Shown here piece after piece: positions 56,464 through 64,000 of a stretch of DNA of 64,000 bases (position 1 is its first letter; each line of letters begins with the position of its first letter). Made by a program: the position numbers and the translations under genes. The DNA is from Cyclobacteriaceae bacterium (lineage in GTDB: Bacteria > Bacteroidota > Bacteroidia > Cytophagales > Cyclobacteriaceae), in NCBI GenBank assembly GCA_012033595.1, contig JAAUQL010000003.1, positions 45,152 through 109,151 on the forward strand, written 5' to 3'. A model generated the notes under the pieces. It saw nothing but the letters and a program-made list of their open reading frames with translations. It was not told where the DNA came from and searched no databases.

Positions 56464-56895
56464 ATGACAGATTTATTAAAAAATAGATATTTTCAAAATG
56501 CCTTGCGCAACGCAATAGGCTTGGCCAACAACCCCCATAAAATAGCCGACCTGCTGGACAACGCCAGCCATAAATTGTCGGACATGGATGGCAACAAACA
56601 GCGCATCAGCGATTTCTTTTATAAAGTAAAAACCCTCATGCGCATGTTGCGTGCCTATATCAGGGGCGAGTACAGGCTCATTCCGTGGAAGTCGCTGTTG
56701 ATGATAATCGCCTCGCTCCTGTATTTCGTAATGCCACTGGATTTTATTCCGGATTTTATTCCGATGGCCGGCCTGGCAGATGACGTATCTATTATATTGC
56801 TGGTATTCAATTCCATCAATTCCGACATCAATGATTTTTTGGCCTACGAAGAGTCGTTGATAGAAGAAGATCCTGACAACGACGAATTTGCTTAA
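56464..56895 (+). CDS. YkvA-family (DUF1232) membrane protein
   Basis: A 143-residue protein. The DUF1232 signature is SLLMIIASLLYFVMPLDFIPDFIPMAGLADDVSIILLVF. A helical N-terminus (KIADLLDNASHKLSDM, ISDFFYKVKTLMRMLRAYI) and an acidic tail (EEDPDNDEFA) flank it. Function unknown; often near cell-envelope genes. It starts 10 bp after the previous gene. Confidence 0.88.
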   Translation: MTDLLKNRYFQNALRNAIGLANNPHKIADLLDNASHKLSDMDGNKQRISDFFYKVKTLMRMLRAYIRGEYRLIPWKSLLMIIASLLYFVMPLDFIPDFIPMAGLADDVSIILLVFNSINSDINDFLAYEESLIEEDPDNDEFA

Positions 56896-56900
56896 ATACG

Positions 56901-57563
56901 ATGTCTAAAAAAGCCATAGTGGCCGGCGCTACAGGTCTGGTAGGCGGCTTTGTCGTCCATCATCTTACACAGTCGCATATCTTTGATGAGGTGGTGGTGC
57001 TGGTAAGACCCGGCAGTAATCTGCACCTCGACGGGGTCACGATTCAGGAAGTAGATTATGATCGGCTGGAGGATTTTAGCGACGTTCTCAAGGCCGACAC
57101 TGTATTTTGTTGCCTGGGTACCACTATGAAAAAAGCCGGTTCCAAAGCCAACTTTTACAAAGTAGATTTTACCTATCCGCACCAACTGGCTCGGATCACC
57201 TACCAGCATGGAGCCACTCAGTTTAGCCTGGTTTCTTCTTCGGGAGCCAGCGAAAAGTCCCTTTTTTACTATTCCCGGGTAAAAGGCGAAATTGAAACCG
57301 CTGTGTGCCAAATCGATTTTGAAAAGATAGATATTTTTAGACCCTCACTGCTGCTTGGCAAAAGACCGGAAAAACGACCTGGTGAAAATGCCGGTGCTGT
57401 GGTAGCCAAGCTGGTCAATCCCTTTCTGGTAGGATCAGCAAAAAAATACCGCGCAATACAAGCCGAAACGGTAGCCATAGCTATGGTGGCCGTGGCTGAA
57501 GATCAAAACCGGGGGGTGCGCATTTTAGAATCAGATACTATTGCTCAGTACGGCCGTCGCTGA
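56901..57563 (+). CDS. NAD(P)-binding Rossmann protein (HTATIP2-like)
   Basis: A 220-residue short atypical dehydrogenase. The dinucleotide-binding glycine motif GATGLVGG is near the N-terminus, with VFCCLGTTMKKAGSK, FSLVSSSGASEKS, and YSRVKGEIE (Tyr-x-x-x-Lys). Similar bacterial proteins are annotated as NAD(P)H-binding or nucleoside-diphosphate-sugar epimerases; the substrate is unknown. Its last 26 bp overlap the convergent membrane-protein gene. Confidence 0.88.
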   Translation: MSKKAIVAGATGLVGGFVVHHLTQSHIFDEVVVLVRPGSNLHLDGVTIQEVDYDRLEDFSDVLKADTVFCCLGTTMKKAGSKANFYKVDFTYPHQLARITYQHGATQFSLVSSSGASEKSLFYYSRVKGEIETAVCQIDFEKIDIFRPSLLLGKRPEKRPGENAGAVVAKLVNPFLVGSAKKYRAIQAETVAIAMVAVAEDQNRGVRILESDTIAQYGRR

Positions 57564-58755
57564 AGCGATAATTTAAAATTGCCCGGCTGCCACGATAAAA
57601 TGCAAACGCCAGCAAGGCGGCTAATGTCCAATAAGCCATGTGGATATAATCTGCATATTCGGGCATCCAGGCGCTATAAATCCCTATGTCCCCTTTTACT
57701 TCCGGCAAGGTTTTCCAAAACCTGGTCATCAGCACCGATAGTGCAAATGCCGGCAGCAATTGTATGGTTGTGGGCTTTACCAGTAACAATACAGAAAGCA
57801 TAATAAACGGGAATCCCAGAAAAATAAGCCGTGTATAATCCATTCCGCCAAGGAAACTTAAGGCCAACATCGAAAGGCTGAGCAGGTGAACCGGCAATTC
57901 ATAGGGCGTTATCGAAGCCCATATCTCTTTTGGCTTCTTAATCAATAAAAAAGCAAAAGCTCCAAATGCTGCAAAAAGGCTCAACATCCAGCGCATGATA
58001 TAGGCGGGGTGCAGCAGCATCTCCTTTACATGAAATGCCATGATTAGCATTGCATTTTTCGCCGGGTCATCCGATGGAAAAGACAAATTGAGCAATAATT
58101 GAGTCGCTAAACCAACACCAAGTATGGCTACCATCCAGCCCAGGGCAAACCTCTGATGGCCAAAAACAATGCGCCAAAAGAGCGCTATGCAAAAAAATAC
58201 GATAATCAAAGCGAGAAAAAGTTCTTTGCCAGCTATGGCGACAGGCGTGACCAGCAGCAACCAAAGGTATTTCTTTTTTAGAAAAAGCATCAGAAATAGT
58301 ATTTCGAAAAAATAAACCGTCATATCCACATTGATCGGGCTGATGGCATTTTGCCTGAAAGGCCCCACATAATGAAATGCAAAAAACACCATAGCCAGCA
58401 TGGCATGTAGTGGCCTGATATGGAAAAAACGAAAAAGGTACCACAAACCCATAAAAGAGGCGATGGCCATAATTGTATTGATGGTAAAAAAATTTTGATC
58501 ACTGCTTCTCCCCGGAAGTAAAGAAGCCAAAAAAGGGATGAGCACCCTGCTATGAAACATATACCTCACCTGGTATGCTGCTTCCTCATTTCTAAAGTAT
58601 GAGTAGATTTTTTCGTAATGATTGGCGTCGTCGAGTAGGTTGAGCCTTGGCAAATTGGGTGCCTGGTATGCATCATAGATAAGTGCGGCTGCCATACCCA
58701 GGCATAGCAAAACGGAATAAATAAAAATGGAACGAAAGCGCATAGACCAATTCAT
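57538..58755 (-). CDS. Polytopic membrane protein, unrecognised
   Basis: A 405-residue protein with about ten membrane helices. A periplasmic-type loop after the first helix carries an acidic motif (NLLDDANHYEKIYSYFRNEEAAYQVRYMFHSRVLIP), reminiscent of GT-C glycosyltransferases, whose catalytic Asp lies in the first loop. Other helices are FFTINTIMAIASFMGLWYLFRF, LLVTPVAIAGKELFLALIIVFFC and so on. It may be a GT-C enzyme or DUF2029-like protein; the evidence is topological only. Confidence 0.6.
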   Translation of the reverse strand: MNWSMRFRSIFIYSVLLCLGMAAALIYDAYQAPNLPRLNLLDDANHYEKIYSYFRNEEAAYQVRYMFHSRVLIPFLASLLPGRSSDQNFFTINTIMAIASFMGLWYLFRFFHIRPLHAMLAMVFFAFHYVGPFRQNAISPINVDMTVYFFEILFLMLFLKKKYLWLLLVTPVAIAGKELFLALIIVFFCIALFWRIVFGHQRFALGWMVAILGVGLATQLLLNLSFPSDDPAKNAMLIMAFHVKEMLLHPAYIMRWMLSLFAAFGAFAFLLIKKPKEIWASITPYELPVHLLSLSMLALSFLGGMDYTRLIFLGFPFIMLSVLLLVKPTTIQLLPAFALSVLMTRFWKTLPEVKGDIGIYSAWMPEYADYIHMAYWTLAALLAFAFYRGSRAILNYRFSDGRTEQ

Positions 58756-58820
58756 TGTCTTTTAAAAATTTGAAATACGCGAATAATATTTTCATTTTCG
58801 ACTCGTAAAACAAAAAATAG

Positions 58821-59274
58821 GTGATAGCAGTAATCCAAAGGGTAACAGAGGCCCGGGTAAGCGTAGAAGGTAAAATAAAAGGCAGTATTGGCCATGGCCT
58901 CATGATATTGCTCGGCATCGCCAATGAAGACAGCGAGGAGGACATTGACTGGCTGGGTCGTAAGATCGCCAACCTGAGGATATTCGATGATGAGGCCGGT
59001 GTGATGAACAAAAGTCTGGTGGAAACTGGTGGCGATATATTGCTTGTAAGCCAATTTACCTTGCACGCCTCCACAAAAAAAAGGCAACAGACCTTCGTAT
59101 ATAAAAGCTGCCCGGCCAGAAATAGCCGTCCCCATATATGAGCGCATGAAAAACAGCCTCCAACTAGAACTTGGAAAAATTATACAAACCGGGGAATTTG
59201 GCGCGATGATGCAAGTATCACTTTGCAACGATGGCCCGGTCACCATTATCATAGATACCAAAGACAAGAAATAA
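58821..59274 (+). CDS. dtd: D-aminoacyl-tRNA deacylase (frameshifted here)
   Basis: A 150-residue enzyme that removes D-amino acids from tRNA. The N-terminal two thirds read from 58821 (VIQRVTEARVSVEGKIKGSIGHGLMILLGI; FDDEAGVMNKSL; SQFTLHAST). An extra A in the eight-A run 59075-59082 then shifts the frame; seven A's give TKKGNRPSYIKAARPEIA and the rest, ending at 59274. The expected Gly-cisPro region is written differently here (VTIIIDTKDKK at the end), but family identity is clear. The stop overlaps the next start (TAATG). Confidence 0.92.
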
Positions 59275-59606
59275 TGGAAATAAGGGAAGCACAAAAACTG
59301 GTAGATGAATGGATAAAAACGGTAGGCGTGCGCTACTTCAACGAACTGACCAACATGGCCATGCTGACTGAAGAAGTGGGTGAAGTGGCTCGCATCATTG
59401 CCAGAAAATACGGTGAACAATCATTTAAGCAGTCGGACGAATCGAAACAACTGGACGATGAACTTGCCGATGTGCTGTGGGTATTGATTTGCCTGGCCAA
59501 CCAAACGGGCATTGACCTGACGGCAGCTTTTGAACGCAACCTCCAAAAGAAAAACATCCGCGATGCAGACAGGCACAAGAACAATCCTAAGCTCGACTCC
59601 AGGTAA
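59274..59606 (+). CDS. MazG-like nucleotide pyrophosphohydrolase
   Basis: A 110-residue single-domain MazG/MazG-like enzyme. Helix motifs are MLTEEVGEVARIIARKYGEQ (ExxE) and DDELADVLWVLICLANQTGIDL (ExxD). It probably hydrolyses non-canonical (d)NTPs to monophosphates. It overlaps the dtd stop by one base (TAATG), so the two genes are translationally coupled; both serve quality control of translation or nucleotide pools. Confidence 0.9.
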   Translation: MEIREAQKLVDEWIKTVGVRYFNELTNMAMLTEEVGEVARIIARKYGEQSFKQSDESKQLDDELADVLWVLICLANQTGIDLTAAFERNLQKKNIRDADRHKNNPKLDSR

Positions 59607-59740
59607 TTTTCTATTTGAGGTTCAATGTCGTTTAGCTTAGATTACTCGACCCCATCCGGGGTCAAACTCAATACCATAAATAAACGACATGATTTGAAAG
59701 TTGGGATTTGCTAGTTGAGATTGACCTCCTCCACCATCTG
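59607..59740. repeat. Nested inverted repeats between mazG-like and comB genes
   Basis: A perfect ten-base inverted repeat (ATGTCGTTTA 59625-59634 with TAAACGACAT 59681-59690) encloses a smaller one (GACCCC 59648-59653 with GGGGTC 59658-59663). No clear T-run follows either. The surrounding sequence also has partly complementary GAGGT/ACCTC arms. Confidence 0.6.
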
Positions 59741-60465
59741 CTAAAACAACATATCAGACAATTTCAGTTTAGTGATGTATTCTCCCTTTAGAATGGGGAT
59801 AACTTTGTACTCGTCAAATTTAAGACAGAAGTCCACATCTTTTTCCAAACCGAGCTTAATGAGCCTGGAGACGTGTGACGAATCTTCGATAGCAGCTTTC
59901 AGATTATTTTTTGCCTGTTTATAAAGATTCGCTGCCATCATTGGCGCATCAGAATTGTATTCGAACATTTGTTTCAAGCCATAGATTATAGCGCCAGCAA
60001 ATAATGTATCTTCCATATTCACCTTGCCTTTCCATCCGGCACAGTGCAACAACACATCACACGGAAGACGCTCCAGATACGATAGCAAAGCGGAATAGTT
60101 GAGAAAAGAACCTACCAGCACTTGTAGCGCCCCTTTCGATTTTTTGAGTGTCACTGTACCATTGGTGGTAGTCATGGCTATTTTCTTGTCCTCAAACTCA
60201 GGATTCATATAGCTAAAAGGTGAATTGCCTACTTCAAATCCTCCAACCTTCTTCCCTCCTCTTTCGGCAGCCCCTATATGTCCGTCCATCATCAATTGGC
60301 GGCATTCTACCAGCGATTCTACTGGCTTAATGGCCTCCACTCCATGCGCAATGGCGGTGGTAATGGAAGAGGTGGCCCGCAAAATATCGATGACCACCAC
60401 CACACATCCTGCCAGATCGTGTTGATGGATGAGGTCCGGGGTTAGGCAGATATCTATTTTTTCAT
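59741..60465 (-). CDS. comB: 2-phosphosulfolactate phosphatase family protein (frameshifted here)
   Basis: The protein reads MKKIDICLTPDLIHQHDLAGCVVVVIDILRATSS once one missing A is added in the six-T run at 60457-60462 (ATG at 60465); 241 residues result. ComB motifs: DILRATSSITTA, AAERGGKKVGGFEVGNSP, TTTNGTVTLKKS and HCAGWKGK. ComB dephosphorylates 2-phospho-3-sulfolactate to sulfolactate. No coenzyme M pathway is nearby, so in this bacterium it may belong to other sulfonate metabolism. It lies 29 bp after gcvT on the same strand. Confidence 0.88.
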
Positions 60466-60494
60466 GAAAAACGAAGTGTAAGTGGATGAAGGTG

Positions 60495-61589
60495 CTATAA
60501 ATTTTTAGGCTGGTAAAATGGCAATTTCACTATTTTGGCCTTCAATTTTCTGGCCCGTATCGCAATGAGCAACTCCGTTCCCAGTCCGGCATATTTGGCT
60601 TGTACATAGCCCATGCCTATGCCATAGCCTAGTGTTGGGGACATGCTGCCGGAGGTGACGGCGCCAATCACTTCCCCATCAGGATGCAAAATTTCATAAC
60701 CTGACCTGGGTATGCCTTTTTCTTCCATCACAAAGCCCACCAGCCTCTTTTGGGGGCCTGCTTGTTTTTGAAGCATTAAGTTTTCGGCATTGATGAATGG
60801 CTTGTTGAATTTGGTAATCCATGCCAGTCCTGCCTCTATGGGTGAGGTACTATCGTCTATATCGTTGCCATAGAGGGCATAGCCCATTTCAAGACGCAGG
60901 GTATCGCGGGCACCAAGCCCGGCGGGCTTAATATTAAATTCCTGACCAGCAGCCATTATTTTGTCCCACGCGGCCAGAGCGTATTCATTATAAACGTATA
61001 TTTCTACACCTCCCGAGCCGGTGTATCCGGTGGCAGAGAGTACCACGCCATCGGTGATGTCTTCTATATTTCCTTTGGAAAAAGTATAATAAGCAAGCTT
61101 TGACAGATCGGTGGAAGTGAGTTTTTGTACAAGTTTCAGTGCATTGGGGCCCTGCACGGCCAGTAACGACACCTTGTCGGAAATGTTTTGCAACTCAGCC
61201 CCCTCATCATTGTTTTTATTTATCCAATCCCAGTCTTTTTCGATATTACTGGCATTCACTACCAGCATGTATTCTTCCGGCTTTATTTTATACACCAGCA
61301 TATCATCTACTATGCCCCCGGTGGAGTTGGTCATACACGAATACTGCACCCTGCCGATGGTTAGTTTTGTTGCATCGTTGGCACTTATCTTTTGTATCAG
61401 CTGAAGGGCATTTGGTCCACTCACCAAAAACTCGCCCATATGCGAGACATCAAATAAACCAACACTATTGCGCACGGCATGGTGTTCTTCCAGTTCTGAG
61501 GCATATCTTACCGGCATTTCATATCCTGCAAAGGGCACCATTTTGGCGCCCAAAGCTATATGCCTATCATATAAGGCGGTTTTTTTCAT
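60495..61589 (-). CDS. gcvT: Aminomethyltransferase (glycine cleavage T protein)
   Basis: A 364-residue folate-dependent enzyme that transfers the aminomethyl group from H protein to tetrahydrofolate. N-terminal MVPFAGYEMPVRY, SVGLFDVSHMGEF, GIVDDMLVYKI, ATGYTGSGGVEIYV, GLGARDTLRLEMGYALYGNDID (catalytic Asp region) and GYVQAKYA are family-typical. A -7 element lies just upstream. The other glycine-cleavage genes are not in the window. Confidence 0.96.
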   Translation of the reverse strand: MKKTALYDRHIALGAKMVPFAGYEMPVRYASELEEHHAVRNSVGLFDVSHMGEFLVSGPNALQLIQKISANDATKLTIGRVQYSCMTNSTGGIVDDMLVYKIKPEEYMLVVNASNIEKDWDWINKNNDEGAELQNISDKVSLLAVQGPNALKLVQKLTSTDLSKLAYYTFSKGNIEDITDGVVLSATGYTGSGGVEIYVYNEYALAAWDKIMAAGQEFNIKPAGLGARDTLRLEMGYALYGNDIDDSTSPIEAGLAWITKFNKPFINAENLMLQKQAGPQKRLVGFVMEEKGIPRSGYEILHPDGEVIGAVTSGSMSPTLGYGIGMGYVQAKYAGLGTELLIAIRARKLKAKIVKLPFYQPKNL

Positions 61590-61603
61590 GCTATTTTTTT
61601 GTG

Positions 61604-61611
61604 CAAAGGTA
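61604..61611 (-). promoter_or_regulatory. gcvT -7 element (TAnnTTTG)
   Basis: TACCTTTG on the minus strand lies 15 nt before the gcvT ATG at 61589, matching the Bacteroidota -7 consensus. Confidence 0.5.
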
Positions 61612-61685
61612 ACAATATAAACAGGATGAGAAATTCATTTATACTAATGATCAGTGATAAATCTTTTCCACAAGGCATATTTTCT

Positions 61686-61693
61686 TAGTTTTG
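61686..61693 (+). promoter_or_regulatory. -7 element (TAnnTTTG) of the alanine symporter gene
   Basis: TAGTTTTG lies 24 nt before the ATG at 61717. Confidence 0.45.
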
Positions 61694-61716
61694 CTTATCA
61701 TTTTTCCCCGGTGTAT

Positions 61717-63420
61717 ATGGAGCAGTTACAAGAAATTTTAAGTTTGATAGATAGTTTTATTGGCGGGGCGCAATGGTTTGCCTATTTCCTGTTGTTTACT
61801 GGTATTTTTTTCACCTTCTATCTCAGGTTTCCGCAAATCAGGTACTTTAAACATGCGATCAAAATCGTAAAAGGCAAGTTTGACAAACATACCGACGAAG
61901 GAGACACCTCGCACTTTCAGGCTTTGGCCACGGCCTTGTCGGGCACGGTGGGCACCGGCAATATAGCCGGTGTAGCACTGGCGGTGTATCTTGGCGGACC
62001 GGCGGCACTTTTTTGGATGCTGCTGACTGCTGCCGTCGGCATGACCACCAAATTTGTGGAAGTGACCCTTTCGCACAAGTACAGGGAAAAAACCAGCGAT
62101 GGCACCATGGCCGGGGGCCCTATGTACTACATGAAAAACGCAGAATTCCATCTTTTCGGGAAAAGCTTCCATCTCAAGTGGCTGGCGGTGATATTTGCCA
62201 TAGCAACAGTAGTGTCTTCTTTTGGCACCGGCAGTCTGCCACAGATCAATAGCATTTCCAATTCATTGCTGGCCACTTTTGGTATCGAACGGTGGATCAC
62301 CGGCATTGTATTGGCGGTATTGCTCGCTATGGTCATCATTGGGGGTATCAAGCGTATTGCCAAGGTAACATCACGTTTGGTGCCTGCTATGGCACTCATC
62401 TATTTTGTCGGAGCAGCATTGGTAATTGCCTTCAATTATCAAAACATCATTCCCAGCATCATCTCTGTTTTTTCCGATATATTCAGTGGTTCGGCAGCTA
62501 CCGGAGGATTTTTGGGCTCGGCGCTCATCTTCGCCTTCAACAAAGGGGTTGGACGTGGCCTGTTTAGCAATGAGGCGGGTCAGGGTTCTGCCCCTATAGC
62601 CCATGCATCGGCCAAGGCACATGAACCTGTTTCGGAGGGCATGGTCGCTATATTAGAGCCTTTTATCGATACCATCATCATTTGCTCTATTACCGGCCTG
62701 GTCTTGCTTTCGTCGGGAGTATGGAATGAAAAGCACCTTAACCAGTTTCAAAATACTGATCTGGAGGTATTGGGCAGGGTGTATGATGAGCAAAATGAGC
62801 AAGACAAAAAACAATTGTTCGATTTTCTGAATCACGATGGATCTGTCGAATTATTCAGTGGCACACTGACAGTCGAAAATGGGAAAATCACAAACGAATT
62901 AAGCATTTTGCATGCACGGTCGATAGCCGAAGAAGTGACTGTGTACAAAAACAATGCCCCCTATACCGGCAATATTGAAGTTCAAACCGGCGATTTAGCA
63001 GATCCGGGAAATGAATACACGCTGATGGGAAAATCGCTGGTACACAGTGCTCCCCTGACCACCATCGCATTCACGCGTAGCTATGTCGGCGATTATGGCC
63101 AATATATTGTTTCAATCGGCCTGCTGTTGTTTGCGTTTTCCACCGCTATTTCATGGTCGTATTATGGAGACAGGGCTATGACTTTTCTACTGGGTTCCAA
63201 ATCAGTGATCTATTTCCGGGTCGTGTATGTCGTAGGATTTTTCGTGGCTTCTTTTGTCGATACCACCATTATCTGGACATTTTCCGGCATTGCCATAGCC
63301 GTGATGACCCTGCCCAACCTGGTGGGTATTTTGCTTTTGCGCAAAGAAATGAAAGACAGCATCGCCGCATATTGGCAAGATTTCAGTGAGGCCTTTCCGG
63401 AAGAAAAAAACCCCGAGTGA
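61717..63420 (+). CDS. Sodium:alanine symporter (AGCS family) with soluble insertion
   Basis: A 567-residue transporter from the ATG at 61717 ([17 protein letters not shown]). AGCS hallmarks: [54 protein letters not shown] (Na+/substrate-site loop) and [10 protein letters not shown]. Most AGCS proteins are about 450-500 residues; the extra here is a hydrophilic insertion of roughly 110 residues (about 337-445, 62725-63052), between the helix ending LSSGVW and the next helix block. It looks like a small folded domain ([19 protein letters not shown]). Its purpose is unknown. Confidence 0.92.
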   Translation: MEQLQEILSLIDSFIGGAQWFAYFLLFTGIFFTFYLRFPQIRYFKHAIKIVKGKFDKHTDEGDTSHFQALATALSGTVGTGNIAGVALAVYLGGPAALFWMLLTAAVGMTTKFVEVTLSHKYREKTSDGTMAGGPMYYMKNAEFHLFGKSFHLKWLAVIFAIATVVSSFGTGSLPQINSISNSLLATFGIERWITGIVLAVLLAMVIIGGIKRIAKVTSRLVPAMALIYFVGAALVIAFNYQNIIPSIISVFSDIFSGSAATGGFLGSALIFAFNKGVGRGLFSNEAGQGSAPIAHASAKAHEPVSEGMVAILEPFIDTIIICSITGLVLLSSGVWNEKHLNQFQNTDLEVLGRVYDEQNEQDKKQLFDFLNHDGSVELFSGTLTVENGKITNELSILHARSIAEEVTVYKNNAPYTGNIEVQTGDLADPGNEYTLMGKSLVHSAPLTTIAFTRSYVGDYGQYIVSIGLLLFAFSTAISWSYYGDRAMTFLLGSKSVIYFRVVYVVGFFVASFVDTTIIWTFSGIAIAVMTLPNLVGILLLRKEMKDSIAAYWQDFSEAFPEEKNPE

Positions 63421-63458
63421 TACGCCCACTAAGATTCCTGGCTGGCCACAGGCTGCAT

Positions 63459-64000
63459 TTATTTGGTGACGGCTTCCAGTCTCGACTTTGGCATTACCAC
63501 GTCATGGGGTCCCACCATTACGCCTTCGCCAATTTCCACATCACCCATCACCGTGGCCTTGATGCCCACCGTGGCGCCATCCCTGATGCGTACCGGAGCC
63601 ACCACCAGGTATCCTTTGGAAGCATAATGGGCAAAAATAGTAGCCGAACCACCTATGGTCACTTTGTCGCCAATTTCTATGAGGGCGGCATCGCTGATGT
63701 TGGTGGTATTGATGTGCGCGTGCTTGCCGATCTTCATGCCCATGAGTTTATAAAATAGAATATTCAAAGGCGTAGGTGTAAAAAACTCCAAAATGTGTAG
63801 CGCACTACATAGATAAAAGCATTGTGAAAATACCAGGGCACCGAGGCCAGCGAATAATAACTTCCCCGAAAGGGCTTAACCCAACTTGTATTATTGATCA
63901 TGTAAATATCTGATATCCAATGGTTAGGGATCATCAATGGTACACTACATATTTTTTCTGGTCGGCGATCATTGATTTGGCACCAGTAGCCTGATAGATT
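63459..64000 (-). CDS. Left-handed beta-helix acyltransferase-like protein (N-terminus beyond right edge; frameshifted here)
   Basis: A partial protein. The C-terminal 110 residues form a hexapeptide-repeat beta-helix (IGKHAHINTTNISDAALIEIGDK, IRDGATVGIKATVMGDVEIGEGVMVGP). One base is missing in the four-A run at 63789-63792; adding it joins YTFLEFFTPTPLNILFYK to the upstream part, which reads through to the right edge (PNHWISDIYMINNTSW, GSYYSLASVPWYFHNAFIYVVR). No complete hydrophobic helix is visible in the portion seen. Hexapeptide enzymes usually move acyl groups; this could be a Pls/NRPS-terminal-like protein. The start and true length are unknown. Confidence 0.75.

Noticed and set aside
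1..64000. CRISPR array, prophage, transposon or toxin-antitoxin cluster
   Set aside because: I saw no regular direct repeats, no transposase, integrase or phage genes, and no toxin-antitoxin-like gene pair.

Overview
The window comes from a member of the Bacteroidota, most likely the order Cytophagales. The evidence is a type IX secretion (T9SS) sorting domain, a PorG/DUF6089-type outer-membrane protein, the Bacteroidota form of LptD, paired ExbD proteins, a Na+-pumping methylmalonyl-CoA decarboxylase operon, lysyl-tRNA synthetase with a C-terminal extension, tRNAs without encoded CCA, mostly weak Shine-Dalgarno sites, and several TAnnTTTG promoter elements 15-40 nt before start codons. It reads as core chromosome: housekeeping, envelope and central-metabolism genes, two tRNAs, and no phage, transposon, CRISPR or defence island.

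Layout. 1-4.5 kb (minus): PhoH-like ATPase (cut by the left edge), an AlbA_2 DNA-binding protein, and a MoxR/chelatase-type ATPase with its VWA partner. 4.7-8.6 kb: a tiny lipoprotein, rho, serS and a DUF4286 protein. 8.7-12.8 kb: a padR-pspC envelope-stress-like operon, tRNA-Arg and a beta-barrel protein. 13.2-18.8 kb: a PAP2-like membrane protein, rpoN, asnS, a nearly cargo-less T9SS protein, a glycosyltransferase-fold protein and a Crp/Fnr regulator. 19.4-23.6 kb: the mce-mmdA-oadG-bccP-mmdB operon, which should convert methylmalonyl-CoA to propionyl-CoA while pumping Na+. 23.6-27.3 kb: an HsdR_N-like nuclease fold protein and two transporters. 27.3-29.6 kb: an ExbB-(small membrane protein)-ExbD-ExbD proton-motive module. 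29.7-36.2 kb: tRNA-Ser and a tight seven-gene minus-strand operon (GT2, small protein, OppC-type permease, SpoIIE phosphatase, polysaccharide deacetylase, TatD, asparaginase). 36.3-42.2 kb: ruvC, a lipid A acyltransferase, a multi-PAS histidine kinase and a sulfatase lipoprotein. 42.5-52.4 kb: lysS, an OmpA/PorG-like pair, LptD, and the divergent amidase-MCE-transglutaminase-like genes. 52.5-64 kb: phosphopantetheinyl transferase, WD40-DivIVA-folB, an IscA-like protein, small conserved genes, dtd-mazG, comB-gcvT, a Na+/alanine symporter with a soluble insertion, and a left-handed beta-helix acyltransferase cut by the right edge.

A striking property of the sequence is fourteen single-base indels, almost all in homopolymers and mostly deletions, that break twelve genes, including the presumably essential asnS and lysS. 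In every gene complete within the window, undoing the indels restores an exact multiple of three and a family-typical protein. I therefore read them as sequencing or assembly errors, not pseudogenes, and annotate each gene across its full span.

I found no convincing previously undescribed multi-gene system. The most worthwhile leads are small or structural: the 124-residue T9SS protein that is almost only a sorting domain, the 47-residue CPTY lipoprotein beside rho, the long charged insertion in Rho, the soluble insertion in the alanine symporter, the ExbB/ExbD module with its extra membrane protein, the orphan OppC-type permease, and nested inverted repeats between convergent genes.
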